Shown in pieces: positions 51,585 to 59,286 of a stretch of DNA of 64,000 bases. The stretch covers positions 682,001 to 746,000 of the forward strand of contig NZ_JAFBED010000001.1 of assembly GCF_016908565.1 (NCBI RefSeq), read 5' to 3'. The stretch is from Sutcliffiella tianshenii. Its GTDB lineage: Bacteria > Bacillota > Bacilli > Bacillales > Bacillaceae_I. The notes under the pieces are model-generated. The model saw nothing but the letters and a program-made list of their open reading frames with translations, was not told the DNA's origin and searched no databases. Each line of letters opens with the position of its first letter. Position 1 is the first letter of the stretch. The position numbers and the translations under genes are program-made.

Positions 51585-54500
51585 GTGAATCGAGTTTTTA
51601 GGTGGATTGTCAGATCATTGTTTGCACCTGTCACTGGGAATGCCGGGGCGGTAGCGAGTACACTTGGTTTTTTTCTGGCATTTCTACCTTTAGATAGTTT
51701 TAGAATTCCATTATTGCTTGCTTTTTCACTCTTGTTCCGTCTTAATATCATCGCCCTATTCCTTGGAACGTTGATTACGGTTTTTATTCCAAATATATCC
51801 GATTTACCTTCCACGGATTTTGGTTCATTGGAAGATCACTGGTTGGTTTCTATGCTGAAAAATAAAATATTAACTTCCCAATCCCTTGTAGCTGGTGTTT
51901 TCGGGGGATTGGTTGGACTAATCTGCTATTTTTTCTTCCACTGGTTTTACAACTTGGGATTGAAGACTATGGAGAGAAATCAGGAATCCGTTTTTCTTGA
52001 TCCTGCCAAAAGGCGCTGGTCTATCATTATGCGCATGAGCGTTGGATTCATTATATTGATTGTAGTAATATCGACTTTTTTTATAAAAAGTCTACATACT
52101 AATCCAATTTTTCCTGAGTTGCAATTGAATGAAAGCGCAGTACAAAGCGAAATCGAGCCAATCAATGAGCCTTTTAGTGAAGAAGAGCTTGCTTCAAAAA
52201 TACAAAAATCAAATTCAACTGAAAATACTGTTCAATTAAATAAAGAAAAGATTACGAAAGAACAAGAGGTGTATGGATTTTACGTCAATTGGGACGAAAA
52301 CAGCAAAGCTTCTTTCAAAAAAAATAAAGATTCCATTACAACACTGGTGCCTGAGTGGCTGCAAATCACGCCTGACCTAACCCTGAAATCCGACACTGAC
52401 CACTTAATTGCTAGAGAGGCAAAGAAAGATAATATTAAGATCCTGCCATTAGTGAATAATTTTATAAACAATAAATGGGATGGCAATGTGCTGCACCGAT
52501 TATTCACTACTCCCGGTGCTGAAGAGCGTTTCATCAAAGATATGCTGGCATATGTCAAAAAAAACGGTTTCGACGGCATTAATATTGACTTTGAAGAAAT
52601 CGATCCAAAGGATAAAGAACGTTTCACCCAATTCATGGATAAGGTCTATAAAGCATTCCACGAGCATGGGCTTATGGTCACATTGGACGTGCCGCCGAAT
52701 GACAAAAGCTATGATTATGCTTCCTTGGCAAAAAGCGCTGACCGTGTTATCGTCATGCTCTACGACCAGCATTACACTATGAGCCCGTCCGGCCCTGTGG
52801 CCCAAACAGATTGGGTCAAGGAAAACTTGAATCAACCCGATATTCCTTCTGAAAAATTAATTGCCGGCTTAGGGACTTACGGATACGACTGGGAAGAAAA
52901 CTCGAATGAGCCAGCAACAGAGATGACATTTAGGGATATCATGAAATTAGGCAGGGATACGGACCTTAAAATCAATTGGAGTAAGGAAGCTGGCAATCCT
53001 TATTTACGATACAAACGAAATGGGAAAGAACATACTGTTTGGTTTTTGGATGCTGCTACATTATATAATCAAATGAATCTCGCGACCGATAGCGGATCAA
53101 GGGGAATAGCGCTTTGGCGCCTCGGTTCAGAAGATCCCTCTATCTGGAGTTACTTGAATAAACCAAAGGAAATCCTTAATCCGTCTAATTCCCTTGGCAC
53201 CATTGATATTCTTTCTCCAGATCTCCATACAGGAGCAGGGGATGTTTTAAAGATCACTTACCAACCTCAAAAAGGAAAAAGAACGTTTGAATTTGATTCA
53301 AATGGGATGATCGTAAATGAATCCTATGACAAATTTCCACAACCAATCGAGGTGACCCGTTACGGAAAATCCGACAACAAAGAAGTCGTCCTTTCCTTTG
53401 ATGACGGTCCAGATCCAGCATATACATCAGAAATATTGGACATTCTGGACAAGTATGACGTGAAAGGCACCTTTTTTATTGTAGGAAGGAATGCGATGAT
53501 GCATCCTCAGCTAGTAAAGAGGATGCATGATGAAGGCCATGAAATCGGTAATCATACATTTACTCATCCTGATATTACATCCATCACACCATCTCGGTTA
53601 AGAATGGAACTAAATGCAACTCAGCGTTTAGTTCAGGGCATAACAGGGCATTCGATGACTCTTTTTCGGCCACCATATATAGCGGATACGGTACTAGGTT
53701 CAAGAAAAGAGCAGTTGCCAATAATGGTGACCCAGGATATGGGCTATACCTTGGCCCGTGAATCCATTGACTCTGGTGATTGGCAAAAAATATCCAGCAA
53801 GGAACTTGTGAATCGTATATTGGATCAGCTGAACGCAGGAAAAGGAAATGTGATTTTGCTACACGATGCCGGCGGTGACCGCGCCATCACAGTGGAAGCC
53901 CTGCCGACCCTCATTGAAGTGCTAGAAGGTAAAGGATACACATTTACCACCATTGGTGAGCTAATTGGGAAAAGTGATAGGGAAATGATGCCCCCCGCTG
54001 ACCCGGACAGCCCTTATCTGGTCTATGTCCAGGCTGTATTTAAGGTTATGCAAGGCTGGAATTTTGGATTGACCTTCCTTTTTTATTCAGCCATCCTTTT
54101 AGGAATCTTGCGGCTGATCCTATTAGTTTTCCTTTCTAGAAAACAGGTGAAAAGGACTAAAGAGACCGAGATAGACCCTGACTTTTCACCTTTTGTCAGT
54201 GTTGTTATTGCTGCATATAACGAGGAAAAAGTAATATGCAAAACAGTGAATTCCATTCTATCAAGCGTATACCCTGCTTTTGAGATACTGATTATAGACG
54301 ATGGATCAAAGGATGATACCGCCGCTAGGGTTCAAGAAGCTTATTCAAATCATCCTCATGTCAGGTTGATCAAGAAAAGGAATGGTGGAAAATCTTCCGC
54401 TGTTAATCTCGGCTTTAAAGAAGCCAAAGGGGAAATCGTGGTTGCTCTTGATGCTGATACACTAATAGCTGAAAATGCCATCTCCTTGCTTGTGAACCAT

Positions 54501-55286
54501 TTTAAAAATGAAAATGTTGCCGCTGTTTCAGGCAATGTCAAAGTCGGCAATAAGGGGAACCTCCTTACTAACTGGCAGCATATTGAATATGTGACAGGCT
54601 TCAACCTAGAAAGAAGGGCTTTTGCAACTCTCAATTGCATTACGGTTGTACCTGGTGCGATCGGTGCGTGGAGAAAGAAAGCGGTCGAAGAAGCAGGATA
54701 TTTTCAGGAAGATACATTGGCAGAAGATACCGATATCACCCTTACTCTTTTACGCAATGGGAAAAAGATTGAATTTGAAGAAAAGGCTTATGCCTTCACA
54801 GAAGTGCCAGAAGATATTAAAAGTCTGGCAAAACAGCGTTATCGATGGGTTTATGGTACGTTACAATGCTTATGGAAACACCGTGGGGCTTTGTTCGATA
54901 AGAATCATAACTCATTGGGATATATCGCCCTTCCTAACATGTGGCTTTTCCAATATTTTTATCAAACGATCTCGCCTATTGCAGATATATTATTCATCAT
55001 GGCTCTTTTCACCCCTCACGCTGAAAAGGCAGCCATCGGGTTTGTTCTTTTTTACTTGATGGATTTCTTTACTGCTCTATATGCGTTCAGACTGGAGAAA
55101 GAAAGTCCTAAACCACTGACATCATTGTTTCTGCAACGAATCTTGTACAAGCAGCTTATGGCGTATGTGGTCATAAAATCTATTCTTTCTGCAGCGAGGG
55201 GAGTAACCGTTGGGTGGAATAAACTAAAAAGAAAAGGAAATGTTACGAAAGAAACCTCTATTGTGAATGTGGAGGAAACTAAATAA
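51585..55286 (+). CDS. DUF2062-GH18-polysaccharide deacetylase-GT2 fusion
   Basis: This 1233-residue protein joins four modules. Residues 1-125 form a hydrophobic DUF2062-like domain; a further helix lies at about 151-168. A GH18-like domain spans about 230-530, with the signature DGINIDFEE (Asp335, catalytic Glu337; Asn333 replaces the usual middle Asp). A NodB/CE4 deacetylase spans about 598-790: SFDDGP (604-609), HTFTH (His657, His661), RPPY (695-698) and LLHD (758-761). After a helix (about 825-850) a processive GT2 domain follows: VVIAAYNE, DAD (956-958), ED (1047-1048) and QRYRW (1084-1088), then three or four helices. It should make, deacetylate and trim a beta-linked aminosugar polymer, like PgaC plus PgaB in one chain. 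Start is GTG 51585 after GAGGAGGAG. Confidence 0.9.
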   Translation: MNRVFRWIVRSLFAPVTGNAGAVASTLGFFLAFLPLDSFRIPLLLAFSLLFRLNIIALFLGTLITVFIPNISDLPSTDFGSLEDHWLVSMLKNKILTSQSLVAGVFGGLVGLICYFFFHWFYNLGLKTMERNQESVFLDPAKRRWSIIMRMSVGFIILIVVISTFFIKSLHTNPIFPELQLNESAVQSEIEPINEPFSEEELASKIQKSNSTENTVQLNKEKITKEQEVYGFYVNWDENSKASFKKNKDSITTLVPEWLQITPDLTLKSDTDHLIAREAKKDNIKILPLVNNFINNKWDGNVLHRLFTTPGAEERFIKDMLAYVKKNGFDGINIDFEEIDPKDKERFTQFMDKVYKAFHEHGLMVTLDVPPNDKSYDYASLAKSADRVIVMLYDQHYTMSPSGPVAQTDWVKENLNQPDIPSEKLIAGLGTYGYDWEENSNEPATEMTFRDIMKLGRDTDLKINWSKEAGNPYLRYKRNGKEHTVWFLDAATLYNQMNLATDSGSRGIALWRLGSEDPSIWSYLNKPKEILNPSNSLGTIDILSPDLHTGAGDVLKITYQPQKGKRTFEFDSNGMIVNESYDKFPQPIEVTRYGKSDNKEVVLSFDDGPDPAYTSEILDILDKYDVKGTFFIVGRNAMMHPQLVKRMHDEGHEIGNHTFTHPDITSITPSRLRMELNATQRLVQGITGHSMTLFRPPYIADTVLGSRKEQLPIMVTQDMGYTLARESIDSGDWQKISSKELVNRILDQLNAGKGNVILLHDAGGDRAITVEALPTLIEVLEGKGYTFTTIGELIGKSDREMMPPADPDSPYLVYVQAVFKVMQGWNFGLTFLFYSAILLGILRLILLVFLSRKQVKRTKETEIDPDFSPFVSVVIAAYNEEKVICKTVNSILSSVYPAFEILIIDDGSKDDTAARVQEAYSNHPHVRLIKKRNGGKSSAVNLGFKEAKGEIVVALDADTLIAENAISLLVNHFKNENVAAVSGNVKVGNKGNLLTNWQHIEYVTGFNLERRAFATLNCITVVPGAIGAWRKKAVEEAGYFQEDTLAEDTDITLTLLRNGKKIEFEEKAYAFTEVPEDIKSLAKQRYRWVYGTLQCLWKHRGALFDKNHNSLGYIALPNMWLFQYFYQTISPIADILFIMALFTPHAEKAAIGFVLFYLMDFFTALYAFRLEKESPKPLTSLFLQRILYKQLMAYVVIKSILSAARGVTVGWNKLKRKGNVTKETSIVNVEETK

Positions 55287-55297
55287 AGAATCTTCGC

Positions 55298-55330
55298 AAA
55301 GGTCTTCCCAATTTAGGGAAGACCTTTATC
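55298..55330 (+). terminator. terminator of the fusion gene
   Basis: AAAGGTCTTCCC and GGGAAGACCTTT are perfect complements around AATTTA, 12 nt after the stop codon. Confidence 0.85.
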
Positions 55331-55340
55331 TATTGGTTCA

Positions 55341-55369
55341 TAAAAAAAGATCACCTTAAGTTGGTGATC
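55341..55369 (-). terminator. terminator of the Thr/Pro-rich protein gene
   Basis: GATCACC and GGTGATC pair around TTAAGTT; on the minus strand a T7 run follows. It lies 12 nt after the stop codon. Confidence 0.8.
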
Positions 55370-55381
55370 CATTTGGAAAGA

Positions 55382-56020
55382 TTACATTTTCTTTCCATTG
55401 TTTTCTTTATTCTCCTGACGAGTCTCAGCCTTTTCTTTTGCAGCTTGTGAAACGTCCTGACCATTGTTGGTTATCGTGGTGGCTGCATTATTTGTACTAT
55501 TTCCCGTCGTCTTCGGTATAGTCGTTTGAACCGGTTTAGCCGGTTCGGCTGGCTTTGCTGTCACTGGCTGTGCAGTTTTTACAGGTGGTGTAGTCGTTAC
55601 TGGCGGTTCACCCGTTACTCGCGGTTCAGTCGTTGCAGCTGGTGTCTTGGTTGGTGCATTCGTACTTGTCACAGTTGCATCAGAAGTGCTTACATTCTTT
55701 TTAGTAGGATTTGCCTCAACTTCATTAGTGGGGTTTTCCTTTTGAGTATCTGCTACGGCCACATCATCATTTTTCGATGCCGTTTGGGGCGCAGCAGTAG
55801 TATCGGAAGGCTTTTGATTGTTTTGTCCGACTTCCCCATTCGTAGCCTGGGTTTGATTTTTCTCTTTTAATTCACTGATTACATCCGCTTTTAAATCCTT
55901 GCCGAATATGTTTAAAGCATGATCCCCTGCTATGTGTTCGACTAATAGGGCATTAGTGACCGAAAACGTAACAGCACCCGCTAGCACCATGGAAAATGCT
56001 CCTCTGGATAGTTTTTTCAT
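55382..56020 (-). CDS. secreted Thr/Pro/Asn-rich low-complexity protein
   Basis: I do not recognise a family. The 212-residue protein has a signal peptide or anchor (MKKLSRGAFSMVLAGAVTFS), a short globular part to about residue 55, and then a long disordered region rich in Thr, Pro, Ala, Asn and Lys, with imperfect repeats such as PVTTTPPVKTAQPVTAKPAE. It ends in a charged KEKAETRQENKENNGKK tail. No LPXTG anchor is present. It could be a wall-associated spacer or matrix protein; its place opposite the exopolysaccharide fusion gene is suggestive but not proof. GAGGGGA precedes the ATG. Confidence 0.7.
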   Translation of the reverse strand: MKKLSRGAFSMVLAGAVTFSVTNALLVEHIAGDHALNIFGKDLKADVISELKEKNQTQATNGEVGQNNQKPSDTTAAPQTASKNDDVAVADTQKENPTNEVEANPTKKNVSTSDATVTSTNAPTKTPAATTEPRVTGEPPVTTTPPVKTAQPVTAKPAEPAKPVQTTIPKTTGNSTNNAATTITNNGQDVSQAAKEKAETRQENKENNGKKM

Positions 56021-56150
56021 ATTGATCCCCTCGTGTTCTATGTATTCATACTAATAGAATACGAACGAGCAAAAATATAATATGGGGGTAGCAAGGAACT
56101 TATTTACAAATAGAATCTATTTTCTTGTCATTGTGCTTTAAATATTGATA

Positions 56151-56177
56151 GGGTCGAGGTGCCTGTCCCCTCGACCC
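56151..56177. repeat. hairpin related to the palindromic repeat family
   Basis: GGGTCGAG and CTCGACCC pair around GTGCCTGTCC. The loop resembles the outer arm (GGTGCCTGACCC) of the long palindromes. CTTCCTTTTTAT follows on the plus strand. It lies 8 nt beyond the nitroreductase stop codon and may terminate it weakly. Confidence 0.65.
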
Positions 56178-56184
56178 TTCCTTT

Positions 56185-56895
56185 TTATTCAAATCGGTTC
56201 CAATTTATTAACTCATCAAGCGGAAGGCGAGTTTTTTCAAAACCTGCTTTCGCGCCTTTGCCTAGGGAGATTAACATGATAGCTTCGTAGTTTTCCGGTA
56301 CATTGAATTCTTTTATGAATTTTGTTTCATCGTATCCACCCATTGGAACGGTATCATAGCCTTTTGCTTTAGCTGCAAGCATTAATTGCATGGAGACAAG
56401 TCCCCCGTCAATGTGAGCAATTTTCGCTAAGCGTTCTTTAGAAAAAGATCCGTAACCATCCAAAATGCTATTAACATACATGTCTTTTACGTCTTCTGGC
56501 ATTCTTCCCTTTTCAGCGATTGCACTATAAATACGATCGGCATTCTTGTATCCATCTCTGTCACCAAGGACTGCGATGACCACGGAAGCATCTACAATTT
56601 GTTGCTGATTATTGGCGATTGGCAACAAGCGCTCTTTTTCCTTTTGATCTTCAATAACTAGAAATCTCCATGGTTGAAGGTTGCTAGATGATGGTGCTAA
56701 CGTAGCTGCTTCAAGAATCTCTAAGACTTCACTTTTATCCATTTTAAATTCAGGATCATATTGTCTTACTGAACGGCGTTCTTTCGCGACTGTCAGAAAA
56801 TCTGTGTCCTCTAATTGTTTTGGCGCTTCTTTTGTTGTATCTATTTCTTTTACTTTATTTAAGTATTCTTCTTTGCTCATTGTTTTTTTAGACAT
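56185..56895 (-). CDS. nitroreductase-family FMN oxidoreductase
   Basis: The 236-residue protein belongs to the nitroreductase family: ERRSVRQYDPEFKMDKSEVL with the FMN-phosphate-binding RRSVR, LAPSSSNLQPWRFLVIED, and YDTVPMGGYDETKFIKEFNV. Such enzymes are dimers that use NAD(P)H to reduce quinones, nitro compounds or other electrophiles. Start at ATG 56895, 7 nt after AAAGGGG; the ATG at 56901 abuts that site. The promoter is overlapped by an inverted repeat, and an Rrf2 regulator lies directly upstream, so redox or electrophile control is likely. Confidence 0.87.
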   Translation of the reverse strand: MSKKTMSKEEYLNKVKEIDTTKEAPKQLEDTDFLTVAKERRSVRQYDPEFKMDKSEVLEILEAATLAPSSSNLQPWRFLVIEDQKEKERLLPIANNQQQIVDASVVIAVLGDRDGYKNADRIYSAIAEKGRMPEDVKDMYVNSILDGYGSFSKERLAKIAHIDGGLVSMQLMLAAKAKGYDTVPMGGYDETKFIKEFNVPENYEAIMLISLGKGAKAGFEKTRLPLDELINWNRFE

Positions 56896-56930
56896 ATTCA
56901 TTCCCCTTTAACTGTATTTTCTACAAGAAC

Positions 56931-56971
56931 AGTATAGGTTGTTAACTGTTCCTTTGTCAAATACAGTTAAC
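56931..56971 (-). promoter_or_regulatory. nitroreductase promoter overlapped by a GTTAACTGT inverted repeat
   Basis: On the minus strand TTGACA (56960-56955) and TATACT (56936-56931) are 18 nt apart. GTTAACTGT (56941-56949) and ACAGTTAAC (56963-56971) form a perfect 9-bp inverted repeat covering the -35 box and spacer. A third half-site TTAACTGTA lies at 56909-56917. Rrf2-type repression is likely. Confidence 0.75.
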
Positions 56972-56982
56972 GGAAACAAAAT

Positions 56983-57014
56983 AAAAAAGCGAAACAGCTA
57001 TGTTTCACTTTTTC
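56983..57014 (-). terminator. terminator overlapping the end of the Rrf2 gene
   Basis: AAAAAGCGAAAC pairs with GTTTCACTTTTT (one G-U), around AGCTAT. It includes the Rrf2 stop codon. Confidence 0.6.
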
Positions 57015-57418
57015 ATTAAATCAGCTATGGTCTTTTGTTCTAAACCGGCAACGACCCAGCCTTCCATTTCATCACGTAAAGTACAGAGGGATTCACGAGT
57101 AGTCTCAGCAAAACATTCTTTACTTTCTACATTAAAGAACCCCTTAGGAAAGGTTTCCGCTTTCATTGCATCATATACTTCGGACAGTTTGATTTCACTT
57201 GGATCTTTGACAAGAAAATACCCACCGTCTCGGCCTTCTTTCGCCTGGATTAATTCGGTTTTAACCAGGTGCCTTAATATTTTTCTTAAAAAGACAGATT
57301 TAGAATTAAGTTTCTCTGCTAATTCTCCGCTCGGACATCGGCCTTCATTATTAGCAAGCACCACGAGGGCCTGAATGGCCATACTGAACCACTTTGTACT
57401 CGTCACCTTTTCACTCAT
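57005..57418 (-). CDS. Rrf2-family transcriptional regulator
   Basis: The 137-residue protein has a winged helix-turn-helix (SGELAEKLNSKSVFLRKILRHL and the wing EGRDGGYFLVKDPSEIKLSE) and a C-terminal dimerisation helix. The helix-turn-helix text begins CPSGELAEKL. There are only two cysteines in the effector region (KECFAE and SLCTL), fewer than the three that bind Fe-S clusters in NsrR or IscR. It is therefore more like YwnA/YwgB or a thiol-sensing member. The nitroreductase gene downstream has a strong inverted repeat in its promoter and is the probable target. AGAGGTGAG precedes the ATG. Confidence 0.87.
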   Translation of the reverse strand: MSEKVTSTKWFSMAIQALVVLANNEGRCPSGELAEKLNSKSVFLRKILRHLVKTELIQAKEGRDGGYFLVKDPSEIKLSEVYDAMKAETFPKGFFNVESKECFAETTRESLCTLRDEMEGWVVAGLEQKTIADLMKK

Positions 57419-57517
57419 TGTCTCACCTCTTCATCTACACTTTATTCTGAAACATCTCCCATAAAAAGTCAAAGTGTTTACAGAGGGGTTTAAGAGCTTG
57501 ACGCTTTTACCAAGCTC

Positions 57518-57958
57518 TTAGACTAATCTATCATTTGCCGGAATGATACTTTCTAACTCAATAGTATCTTCATTAATTAACCTTTCTAGTTTCTTTGCAA
57601 AATCATCAAGTTGATTTAGTTCAGTGATTATGAAAAAGTTTGAACGCATATGGTATGGTTTTTCCATCTTATTATCAGCTATTATCTCTATCCCAATGTG
57701 TCCTCTGTTGTTATGTATAAAAAATCTAATAGATAAAAAATGAGTAACATTTTCAATATCATTTCCGGAAGTCCAGATAAACTCATTACCTTTGGAATTT
57801 GAAAAATTGTTAATACCTTGTCTTAACTCTTCAAGGTCTTCATTAGAAGTGTAAATATCTATGTATATCATGCAGTTTAAACCCTTAATTTCCATTTGTA
57901 GCTCAAAAAAATCAACATCTTCCCACATCTTTGCTAATCTAATACTCGGTTCAGGCAT
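57518..57958 (-). CDS. uncharacterised protein
   Basis: I do not recognise this 146-residue protein. It is acidic and soluble, with alternating hydrophobic strands (MWEDVDFFELQMEIKGLNCM, SIRFFIHNNRGHIGIEIIAD) and a C-terminal helix. The alpha/beta pattern loosely recalls immunity proteins of polymorphic toxins, but no toxin gene is nearby. Start at ATG 57958 behind GAGGTGA; the upstream frame to 57988 contains that site. It lies on the 3' side of rlmH together with another small unknown gene, which may be a variable spot. Confidence 0.6.
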   Translation of the reverse strand: MPEPSIRLAKMWEDVDFFELQMEIKGLNCMIYIDIYTSNEDLEELRQGINNFSNSKGNEFIWTSGNDIENVTHFLSIRFFIHNNRGHIGIEIIADNKMEKPYHMRSNFFIITELNQLDDFAKKLERLINEDTIELESIIPANDRLV

Positions 57959-58103
57959 AAGGTATTCACCTCGATTCTTTACTTCCAAATTATTCGACTA
58001 TCTATCTGCCTTTTCCTTTTTACCTTCTTGGACTTTTTTATACATAAAACGAAATATTGTATTATCATTTATCTGTATTTATATATGGAACAGGAGTGAT
58101 TAT

Positions 58104-58352
58104 ATGTTTTTAAATGGTAAAGGTCGTGTCATTTCATGTGGGCACTTTACTACTAAGATTAATAATAAAAAAATGAGTATCATAAATATTCAAGTGAATG
58201 GGGAAGTACATAAATTCTTTGGTAGTGGGAAGATTCCAGAGTTTAAGTTTGGTGACATTATTGAATTTACAGTTATAGCTCAAAAACAAAAAGGGCTTGA
58301 ATATAACTTTTACCTTGCAAAAGCTGAAGCAATAAAAACTGAGAATCAGTAA
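58104..58352 (+). CDS. small uncharacterised protein
   Basis: The 82-residue protein has no recognisable family. It is rich in beta-strand patterns (IINIQVNGEVHKFFGSGKI, FKFGDIIEFTVIAQKQ) and might be a small barrel. A clear CAGGAGTGAT ribosome binding site precedes the ATG at 58104, and a perfect hairpin terminator follows, so it is a convincing gene. The open frame extends upstream to 57861 but overlaps the opposite-strand gene and lacks support. Confidence 0.65.
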   Translation: MFLNGKGRVISCGHFTTKINNKKMSIINIQVNGEVHKFFGSGKIPEFKFGDIIEFTVIAQKQKGLEYNFYLAKAEAIKTENQ

Positions 58353-58359
58353 TAAATAT

Positions 58360-58385
58360 AAAACGGCTACAAATGCAGCCGTTTT
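58360..58385. terminator. terminator of the small gene
   Basis: AAAACGGCT and AGCCGTTTT are perfect 9-bp complements around ACAAATGC. It may also serve rlmH, which ends at 58468 on the other strand. Confidence 0.85.
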
Positions 58386-58467
58386 AATTCGCCCTAATAC
58401 TCCAATTATTTATCAAGCAATTTTAACATTGAACTATCGATATTTAATTCAAATCTCTGCTTTACCA

Positions 58468-58953
58468 CTATTTGTGATACGGTTCCCCCCGATTAATCCG
58501 GAAAGCACGATACACCTGCTCAACCAAAATCAACCTCATAAGCTGATGAGGAAAAGTCATCTTAGAAAACGACAGGGTATCATTCGCCCGCTTCATCACT
58601 TCATCGCTCAAACCGAGTGAGCCTCCGATGACGAATGCGATTTTACTTTTCCCATATGTAGCGAGCTTATCGATTTCACCTGCGAGCTGCTCGGACGATC
58701 GCTGCTTTCCTTGGATGGCCAGCGCGATGACGTGGGTGTCATCTGATATCTTCGCCAGGATCCGTTCTCCTTCTTTCTGCTTGACCTGGATCATTTCGGC
58801 ATCGCTAAGCTGTTCTGGTGCTTTTTCATCCGGCAGCTCCACTACCTCCACCTTTGCATAGGCGCCAAGTCGCTTCAGGTACTCATCTATTCCTTGTTTC
58901 AAATATTTTTCTTTTAGCTTCCCAATTGTGATTATTGAGATATTCACAGTCAT
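58468..58953 (-). CDS. rlmH: 23S rRNA pseudouridine-1915 N3-methyltransferase RlmH
   Basis: The 161-residue SPOUT methyltransferase modifies pseudouridine 1915 in helix 69 of 23S rRNA. The S-adenosylmethionine-binding knot is visible in [20 protein letters not shown] and [20 protein letters not shown], and the C terminus [14 protein letters not shown] is almost invariant. [19 protein letters not shown] is also conserved. The length fits. In staphylococci the 3' end of this gene (orfX) is the integration site for SCC elements; I see no recombinase or duplicated end here. A DnaA-box cluster lies directly upstream. Confidence 0.95.
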   Translation of the reverse strand: MTVNISIITIGKLKEKYLKQGIDEYLKRLGAYAKVEVVELPDEKAPEQLSDAEMIQVKQKEGERILAKISDDTHVIALAIQGKQRSSEQLAGEIDKLATYGKSKIAFVIGGSLGLSDEVMKRANDTLSFSKMTFPHQLMRLILVEQVYRAFRINRGEPYHK

Positions 58954-58971
58954 CCCCGCCTTGCAAACAGT

Positions 58972-59240
58972 TTATCCACAGAAGTTATCCACATATCAAC
59001 AATTTCTACCCACATTTAGTATGCGAATATTAGTTCCCCACCATATATACTGCATGTTCGGAGCAGAATTCACAGGTTGTTGATAACTTTTCCTCTTCTG
59101 GCACCATCTCCAGGATTGGCGCCTCTTCGTGTTCATCTATGTACATTTCCATTGCCAGCTCGATATGTTCCAGACAGCATTTCATTGTGTTCAATCCTTT
59201 CTGTACCTTGTTTTCTTTACAAGGATACCACTTATCCACA
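58972..59240. other. DnaA-box cluster upstream of rlmH
   Basis: Three perfect DnaA boxes TTATCCACA occur at 58972-58980, 58985-58993 and 59232-59240, all in the same orientation; ATATTCACA just before is a degenerate fourth. In B. subtilis one of the DnaA-box clusters outside oriC lies at yydA, which is rlmH. The same location here suggests a conserved titration or regulation site for DnaA. Confidence 0.8.
59030..59185 (-). CDS. CxxH/CxxC small protein (YyzF-like)
   Basis: The 51-residue protein starts MKCCLEHIELAMEMYIDEHE and has CEFCSEH near its end. CCLEH and CEFC match the CxxH/CxxC family, short proteins found beside rlmH in Bacillus (YyzF), probably binding a metal. Start at ATG 59185, with AGAAAGGATTG upstream. 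The longer frame to 59263 crosses a DnaA box. The function is unknown. Confidence 0.85.
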   Translation of the reverse strand: MKCCLEHIELAMEMYIDEHEEAPILEMVPEEEKLSTTCEFCSEHAVYMVGN

Positions 59241-59286
59241 TGTTTATAAATGAAAGCACACAAAAAGGGAGAAATCTCCCCTTTTT

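Noticed and set aside
57706-57721. CTGTTGTTATGTA, part of the 28-bp repeat, in the unknown gene at 57518-57958
   Set aside because: Only 13 nt match, the GGGGCCAGACC half is missing, and it lies within a continuous coding sequence.
58440-58490. SCC-type attachment site at the end of rlmH
   Set aside because: The rlmH 3' end is present, but no second copy of it, no inverted repeats and no ccr recombinase occur in the window.
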